NCBI GenBank assembly: GCA_903872875.1
Contig: CAIQMJ010000615.1
Span: 1 to 10,248, forward strand
Direction of reading: 5' to 3'
DNA length: 10,248 nucleotides
From: an uncultured Variovorax sp.
GTDB taxonomy: Bacteria > Pseudomonadota > Gammaproteobacteria > Burkholderiales > Burkholderiaceae_C
This document shows, in pieces, positions 6,382 to 10,248 of this stretch (positions are counted from its first letter, which is position 1; each line of letters opens with the position of its first letter). The notes beneath the pieces are model-generated. The model was given only the letters and a program-made list of their open reading frames with translations. It did not search any database and was not told the DNA's origin. The position numbers were made by a program, and so were the translations under genes.

Positions 6382-7103
6382 GGCGCAATGCCCTCCTTCT
6401 TGGGTCCCTCGGTCGATGATATCTGCGTAAAGGGCCAGAGCTCGGTTCCGCTGCGGGGCCGCCAATGCAGCGACGGCAACGCAAAAGCGATGCCAAGCAG
6501 GGCACCGGCCACCGCATCGAGCACCACGTGCTGCTTGACCGCCAGCGTCGACCAGGCGATGGCCGCGAACCACAGCAGGTTCAGCAGCCGCAGCGCGACC
6601 GGCGTGCGGGCGTCGCGCAGCACCTGTTCCACCCGGATCACCGTGAACATCGCAGCGGCGACGTGCATCGACGGGCAGGCGTTGCCCGCCGCATCCACGC
6701 CCTGCAGCATCGCGAAACCGGCATAGCCCGACACGTCGATCAGCAGCGGCGGCACCGCCGTCGGCCAGGCGTAGAAGATGCCGAGGCCAGCCAGGCACAT
6801 CGCACTGATCCAGGCGCCGTAGACGACGAGTTCGCGAAAAGTCAGCGTCAGACCCGGGCCGACGCCGATATACAGCCACAGCGACAGATAGGCGAACAGC
6901 GCGTTCGGCTGAAAAGGGATCAGCCGGTCGAGAGCCGTCAGCGGCATCACCGTCACCGGATAGGCCGGATGGCGCAGCAACTGGAAATAGGCGATGAAGA
7001 AGAGGCTGGTGAAGACTGTGGTGCCGATGACCTTGAGCGGAAAGAATCGGCGCATGCGCCGGCCGATCTCGGCGGTCCAGCGCGGCGTGAGGGCGACGAC
7101 CAT
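6378..7103 (-). CDS. PAP2-superfamily membrane protein (Aur1/Ipt-like phosphatase/phosphotransferase), 241 aa
   Basis: A polytopic inner-membrane protein with hydrophobic segments at about residues 25-42, 68-85, 92-112, 120-134, 172-190 and 195-211. Two PAP2 signature blocks are present: CPSMHVAA (143-150, PSMH at 144-147) and STLAVKQHVVLD (185-196, H192 and D196). The second block has Thr where phosphatidate phosphatases have Arg (S-T-x5-H-x3-D), and the upstream KxxxxxxRP block is not evident. This pattern is known from the PAP2_3/Aur1-like branch, which includes phospholipid headgroup transferases, so transferase activity is as plausible as phosphatase activity. It starts 9 bp after the glycosyltransferase stop and overlaps the ACP start as ATGA. 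In this operon it may process a phospholipid or polyprenyl-phosphate donor or acceptor for lipid attachment of the product; this is inference. Confidence 0.88.
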   Translation of the reverse strand: MVVALTPRWTAEIGRRMRRFFPLKVIGTTVFTSLFFIAYFQLLRHPAYPVTVMPLTALDRLIPFQPNALFAYLSLWLYIGVGPGLTLTFRELVVYGAWISAMCLAGLGIFYAWPTAVPPLLIDVSGYAGFAMLQGVDAAGNACPSMHVAAAMFTVIRVEQVLRDARTPVALRLLNLLWFAAIAWSTLAVKQHVVLDAVAGALLGIAFALPSLHWRPRSGTELWPFTQISSTEGPKKEGIAP

Positions 7104-7112
7104 TGGCGACCG

Positions 7113-7889
7113 TCAGGGCTGGAAGGGCGGAAGCCGGCGCGCGCGCCGCCAGGCGAGGGCGGGCAGTCGCAGCACGAATTCGACCATCAGCCGCGTATGC
7201 ATCCAGGTCAGCAGCACGTTGTCCCGGCCGTACCGGAAATGCGAGACGCCGCCTTCTTCGGCACTCAGGTACTTGACCGGTGCATCGATGTTGAGGGGCT
7301 TGACGCCGCGCCAGGCCAGCCGGACCACGGCCTCGGTGTCGAAGTCGAATCGGCGCATCCAGGGCTGGGCCGCCATCACTGCGATCAGCGGGGCGATCGG
7401 GTACACGCGGAAGCCGTAGAGCGAATCGCCGATGCCGGCGAACAGCGTTTCGAGCTGGGTCCAGCCGTTGGAGACGCGGCGGCCGCGCACACGCAGCAGC
7501 GGCGCGCTGGCGTCGAACACCGGCCGGCCGAGGACCATGGTGTCCGGACGTGCGATCGACGCCTGCATGAAGGCCGGGATCAGGTCGGCCGGATGCTGGC
7601 CGTCCGAATCCATCGTCAGCGCATGCGTGAAGCCGGCGTCGCGTGCCATTCGCAGGCCGTGCAGCACGGCGGCGCCCTTCCCCTGGTTCTGCGGCAGCAC
7701 GAAGACGCGCAGGCCCGGGTCGTGCGCGGCCATCTGCTGCAACCGCTCGCCGGTGCCGTCGGTGCTGCCGTCGATCACGACCCAGACGGGGCTCCAAGCC
7801 GCGCGCGCGGCCGCGACGGTCGAGAACACGCGTTCGCCCGTGTTGTAGCTGGGGATCAGGACAAGGTGGGTGCGCGAGTCGACTGGCAT
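7113..7889 (-). CDS. Family 2 glycosyltransferase, 258 aa
   Basis: A single-domain GT-A glycosyltransferase without evident membrane segments. Visible motifs are LIPSYNTG (11-18), the nucleotide-binding DGSTDGTG (40-47), QNQGKGAA (68-74, as in dolichyl-phosphate mannose synthase-like enzymes), the metal-binding DSDGQHP (94-100), and FDFDTEAVVRLAWRG (181-195), a likely catalytic/acceptor segment. The ATG at 7889 lies inside the end of the acyltransferase gene, giving a 34-bp overlap; no later start is possible because the fold begins at once. GT2 enzymes of this kind accompany an LPLAT and an ACP in xanthomonadin/aryl-polyene-type clusters and are thought to modify the lipid or polyene headgroup. 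The transferred sugar cannot be deduced. It is unrelated to the GT2 fragment at the left edge of the window apart from the shared fold. Confidence 0.9.
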   Translation of the reverse strand: MPVDSRTHLVLIPSYNTGERVFSTVAAARAAWSPVWVVIDGSTDGTGERLQQMAAHDPGLRVFVLPQNQGKGAAVLHGLRMARDAGFTHALTMDSDGQHPADLIPAFMQASIARPDTMVLGRPVFDASAPLLRVRGRRVSNGWTQLETLFAGIGDSLYGFRVYPIAPLIAVMAAQPWMRRFDFDTEAVVRLAWRGVKPLNIDAPVKYLSAEEGGVSHFRYGRDNVLLTWMHTRLMVEFVLRLPALAWRRARRLPPFQP

Positions 7890-8671
7890 GCGGGCTGCGC
7901 GTCGGGGGCGCGCTGTTCCATCTGGTGGCGAAAGTACTGTTCGAGCTGGCGCAGCAGCGCGTCGCTGTCCTGCGAGGGCGCGAAGCGCTGGCCGAGCCGC
8001 AGCCGGAACACCAGCGGCAGAGCGGGCACACGCCAGAGCGGCCAGCCCTTGCCCAGGTACTGCGTGTCGGTGTCGATGAAGACGGTCTGGATCGGCACCT
8101 GCGCGCGCTTGGCGATCAGCGTGACACCGGGCCGGAAGGTGTTGATCGGCTTGCTGACCGTGCGCGTCCCTTCCGGAAACAGCACCAGTTGGCCGCCGTT
8201 CTGCAGATCGTCCACCGCGTTCTTGATCATGGTGCGTGGCGAATCGTTGGCGATGTAGCGCGCCAGCCGCGCCCCGCCACCAAGGAAGACGTTGCGCATC
8301 AGGTCGGCCTTCATGATGCAGGCGCTGCGTGGCAACCGTGCCACGAGCAGCAGCGCGTCGAGCATCGTCGGATGGTTCGCGATCAGGATCAGGCCGCGCT
8401 CGTCGCGCAGGGCGTCCAGGCAGCCGTCGTCGATGCGCATCGCGCCAGTGGCGCAGGCCACCGCCCAGAAGCAGCGGTAGGCGCCGGAGATCACCTGCCG
8501 CCCGAGCGTTCGACCGAAGCGGGCCGGCAGCAACGGACGCAGCAGCACGGCCAGCAGGTTCCAGCCGAGCGACACCAGCCCGAGCCCCAGCAGCAGGCCG
8601 TAGACCGGTACGGCCAGCACGATCGCGGCCAGCAGTTTCGGTGCGCGGCGCGGCGCGCTGCGAGCCGTCAT
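7856..8671 (-). CDS. 1-acyl-glycerol-3-phosphate acyltransferase (PlsC/LPLAT family), 271 aa
   Basis: A membrane-anchored acyltransferase. An N-terminal hydrophobic segment (about residues 12-48) precedes the catalytic domain, which has the HX4D motif in NHPTMLD (H100, D105), the second block near ARLARYIANDSP, and the FPEGTR motif (165-170) followed by INTFRPGVTLIA. Such enzymes transfer an acyl group from ACP or CoA to a glycerolipid hydroxyl on the cytoplasmic face. Here the donor could be the cluster's own ACP, attaching an aryl-polyene or other chain to a lipid, as proposed for related pigment clusters. Its ATG at 8671 overlaps the chorismatase stop as ATGA, and the next gene begins within its last 34 bp. 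Catalytic residues are complete. Homology is clear, donor and acceptor are inferred. Confidence 0.92.
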   Translation of the reverse strand: MTARSAPRRAPKLLAAIVLAVPVYGLLLGLGLVSLGWNLLAVLLRPLLPARFGRTLGRQVISGAYRCFWAVACATGAMRIDDGCLDALRDERGLILIANHPTMLDALLLVARLPRSACIMKADLMRNVFLGGGARLARYIANDSPRTMIKNAVDDLQNGGQLVLFPEGTRTVSKPINTFRPGVTLIAKRAQVPIQTVFIDTDTQYLGKGWPLWRVPALPLVFRLRLGQRFAPSQDSDALLRQLEQYFRHQMEQRAPDAQPACQSTRAPTLS

Positions 8672-9753
8672 GCGTCCAGCCTGCCGGGCGCCACGGCGTG
8701 CGCTTCGATCTCGACCAGCAGATCCTGCCGGCAGACATCGGCTTCGAGGAAGACGGCCTGGCGCACGGTCCGCGATTCAGCGCCGAGTTCGGCTTCCAGT
8801 ACCCGGCGCACGGCGGGCGCGTCGGCCGCATGCCGTACATACACCACGGCATCGAGCGCCGTGACGTCGAAAGGTGCGTCGGTGCGCTGGCGTGCGGCGC
8901 CGATCACCGCGGCGAGGTTGCGCAACGTCTCCTGGGTCTGCGCGGTGACGTCGCCGATGTGCACGCTCTCGTGGCCGACGATGCTCGCCGTGCCGGAAAT
9001 GAACAGGGCGATGTCGCCGCCACCCATTTCGGCCAGGGCCGCCCGTGAAAACGTGGGGGCGCGCGGCCCGTAGGCGGACGGGTAACGGTAGGCCGAGACC
9101 TGGCGTGGGTTCTCGATAGGCAGTGGCGCACGCTGGCCGGCAAGAAAGCGGATACCGAGCGCACCCTGGCGGATGCCGAGCGCGCAGGCGGCCGGCGCAC
9201 CGTCGAAGGCCGCCTGGCCGGCCTCGAGAAAGGCCTGCTGGCGCCCGAGGTTGAACTGCCGGTAGCGCTCGAGCCCGCCGCCATCGGCATTGATCCGCGG
9301 CAGGTAGTTCCAGATGCGCAACAGATGCGGGCAGCCGGCGTCTTTCAGCGTCTGGAACAGGTCCTGGTAAGCGCGATGCGCCAGGATTTCGAGCGTCCGA
9401 GCCTCTGGACCTTCGTTCAGGTCGATGCGGCCAAGCAGCCACTGGCCGTCGCTGCGCCAGTGCGCCGCGCCCGTGGTACCGACGGCGATGTCACCGCCGG
9501 CCTGCCAGACGTCGGCGACCGGGCCGCCGGGCGACAGCACCTGCGCATCCACGCCGGACAGCCATCCGCCGGCGTCCGCATCGCCATAGCCGAATGCGCC
9601 GAAGGGCGGGGCGCCTGCATCCGCCAGCCGCAAGCTACCGGACAGCGGCATGCGCTGGACGCGCAACGGCGATATCGGAAGCTGATCGCGCGCCGTCACC
9701 GGACTCGGGCCGCACGAGCGGCCGGGTGTTGGCGGATGGGAGCGGCGCTGCAT
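8668..9753 (-). CDS. xanB2: Chorismatase, XanB2/FkbO/Hyg5 family (hydroxybenzoate synthase), ~361 aa
   Basis: First gene of the operon. Chorismatases of this family resemble RidA/YjgF trimers in fold and convert chorismate to 3- and/or 4-hydroxybenzoate or to a dihydroxycyclohexadiene acid. Family signatures, numbered from the ATG at 9753: RIWNYLPRIN (146-155), ERYRQFNLGRQQAF (162-175), YRYPSAYGPRAPTFSRA (222-238), SGTASIVGHESVHIGD (253-268) and the C-terminal CRQDLLVEIE (341-350) with the probable catalytic glutamate. The start is uncertain: the frame is open to an ATG at 9855 (395 aa), and a GTG at 9699 or an ATG at 9651 would give 343 or 327 aa. The family's usual length (roughly 330-345) makes the longest form least likely. 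Which hydroxybenzoate it makes cannot be decided without a structural alignment. In this operon it probably supplies the aromatic starter for the ACP/ketosynthase pair. Confidence 0.85.
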   Translation of the reverse strand: MQRRSHPPTPGRSCGPSPVTARDQLPISPLRVQRMPLSGSLRLADAGAPPFGAFGYGDADAGGWLSGVDAQVLSPGGPVADVWQAGGDIAVGTTGAAHWRSDGQWLLGRIDLNEGPEARTLEILAHRAYQDLFQTLKDAGCPHLLRIWNYLPRINADGGGLERYRQFNLGRQQAFLEAGQAAFDGAPAACALGIRQGALGIRFLAGQRAPLPIENPRQVSAYRYPSAYGPRAPTFSRAALAEMGGGDIALFISGTASIVGHESVHIGDVTAQTQETLRNLAAVIGAARQRTDAPFDVTALDAVVYVRHAADAPAVRRVLEAELGAESRTVRQAVFLEADVCRQDLLVEIEAHAVAPGRLDA

Positions 9754-9964
9754 TCCTGCGCTGATTGCGCGGAACGGGACGAGATGGCTGCGAGATTCAT
9801 TCTGAACGGTTGATGTTCCGGGAAGAGGCGCTGCCAGAGCAATTGCATACGTCATGAATTATCACCAACTGCCACCCGGCGCCTTGTAGGCGAAGCCCGG
9901 TCGTCTGCGCACCGGAAGTAAACTCGGAAGAGTTAGACAACATACGACAGCGAGATGGAAAGCC
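9754..9964. other. Divergent intergenic region between the chorismatase operon and yebC
   Basis: About 210 bp (only 109 bp if the chorismatase starts at 9855). It must hold promoters for both directions, but no convincing -35/-10 pair was found. On the minus strand GATAAT (9863-9858) matches the -10 consensus at 5 of 6 positions but lacks a good -35. If used, it would start transcription near 9850, downstream of the ATG at 9855, which would favour a later start codon. No terminator-like hairpin or operator repeat was recognised. Confidence 0.4.
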
Positions 9965-10248
9965 ATGGCCGGACATAGCAAATGGGCGAATATTCAACAC
10001 AGGAAAGGCCGGCAGGACGAGAAGCGCGGCAAGCTCTGGACGCGCGCAATCCGTGAAATCATGGTTGCGGCGCGCGCAGGTGGCGGCGACCTCGGTGCCA
10101 ATCCGCGGCTGAGGCTTGCGGTGGAAAAGGCCAAGGCCGTCAACCTGCCGATCGACACCATCAAGCGCAACATCGACAAGGCGACAGGCAACCTCGAAGG
10201 CGTGAACTACGAGGAGATCCGCTATGAAGGCTACGGCATCGGCGGCGC
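9965..10248 (+). CDS. yebC: YebC/TACO1-family protein, N-terminal part (runs off the window)
   Basis: The translation begins MAGHSKWANIQHRKGRQDEK, the near-invariant N-terminus of YebC-family proteins. It continues with the conserved AARAGGGD, NPRLRLAVEKAK, DTIKRNIDKATG and EEIRYEGYGIGG blocks. Only about 94 of the family's usual ~240 residues are inside the window; no stop is reached. Proteins of this family act as regulators (PmpR) or as translation factors that relieve ribosome stalling at proline runs. The ATG is preceded by GGAAAGCC, a modest Shine-Dalgarno. The gene is divergent from the chorismatase operon and is probably an unrelated chromosomal housekeeping neighbour. In many bacteria ruvC or purD lies nearby, but that cannot be checked here. 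The sequence is close to Burkholderiales versions, which supports the taxonomic guess. Confidence 0.95.
   Translation, partial: MAGHSKWANIQHRKGRQDEKRGKLWTRAIREIMVAARAGGGDLGANPRLRLAVEKAKAVNLPIDTIKRNIDKATGNLEGVNYEEIRYEGYGIGG

Noticed and set aside
6142..8031. A 629-codon minus frame that would fuse the ACP to a long upstream extension
   Set aside because: Only the last 79 residues are meaningful (ACP); the rest is the wrong frame of GT2 and PAP2. The ATG at 6381, coupled by ATGA to the PAP2 stop, is the real start.
6465..8258. Long + strand open frame of 597 codons
   Set aside because: Its translation is rich in Arg, His, Gln and Gly with no recognisable motif, and it lies wholly antisense to PAP2, GT2 and LPLAT genes with clear motifs; a GC-rich shadow frame.

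Overview
The window is GC-rich, densely coding and fits a betaproteobacterium of the order Burkholderiales (Comamonadaceae/Variovorax-like). This is inferred from the YebC start at the right edge and from the gene types; no 16S or other marker is present. Coding is almost wall to wall: the longest non-coding stretches are about 210 bp (9754-9964) and 138 bp (3845-3982).

Left edge (1 to ~300, + strand): an internal piece of a family 2 glycosyltransferase. It breaks off abruptly at ~300, where it abuts the equally truncated 3' side of an SDR dehydrogenase gene on the other strand. Neither gene is complete and no insertion sequence lies at the join, so this is either a rearrangement or an assembly chimera.

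Region A (~300-3844, - strand): a tightly coupled catabolic operon, transcribed right to left: FAH-family hydrolase/isomerase, ACMSD-like metal-dependent amidohydrolase, SMP-30/gluconolactonase-type lactonase, then the broken SDR oxidoreductase. The last two joints are ATGA stop/start overlaps. A divergent LysR regulator of the NodD/NahR type (3983-4879, +) faces the operon across 138 bp. That gap holds three ATC-N9-GAT motifs (the NodD-class operator core) and a plausible sigma70 promoter for the operon whose -35 lies inside the operator. The enzymes suggest ring-cleavage or lactone chemistry on an aromatic-type carboxylate; the substrate cannot be read from the sequence.

Region B (4883-~9753, - strand): a six-gene operon ending 3 bp from the LysR stop codon. 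In transcription order: XanB2/FkbO/Hyg5-type chorismatase, membrane-anchored lysophospholipid-type acyltransferase, family 2 glycosyltransferase, PAP2-type membrane phosphatase/phosphotransferase, acyl carrier protein, beta-ketoacyl-ACP synthase. This gene set resembles part of a xanthomonadin/aryl-polyene cluster, in which a hydroxybenzoate made from chorismate primes chain growth on an ACP and the product is attached to a membrane lipid. No ketoreductase, dehydratase, aryl-ACP ligase or exporter is present, so the pathway is either completed elsewhere or has been trimmed.

Right edge (9965-10248, +): the start of yebC, divergent from region B. No tRNA, rRNA, CRISPR array, transposase or convincing terminator was seen.
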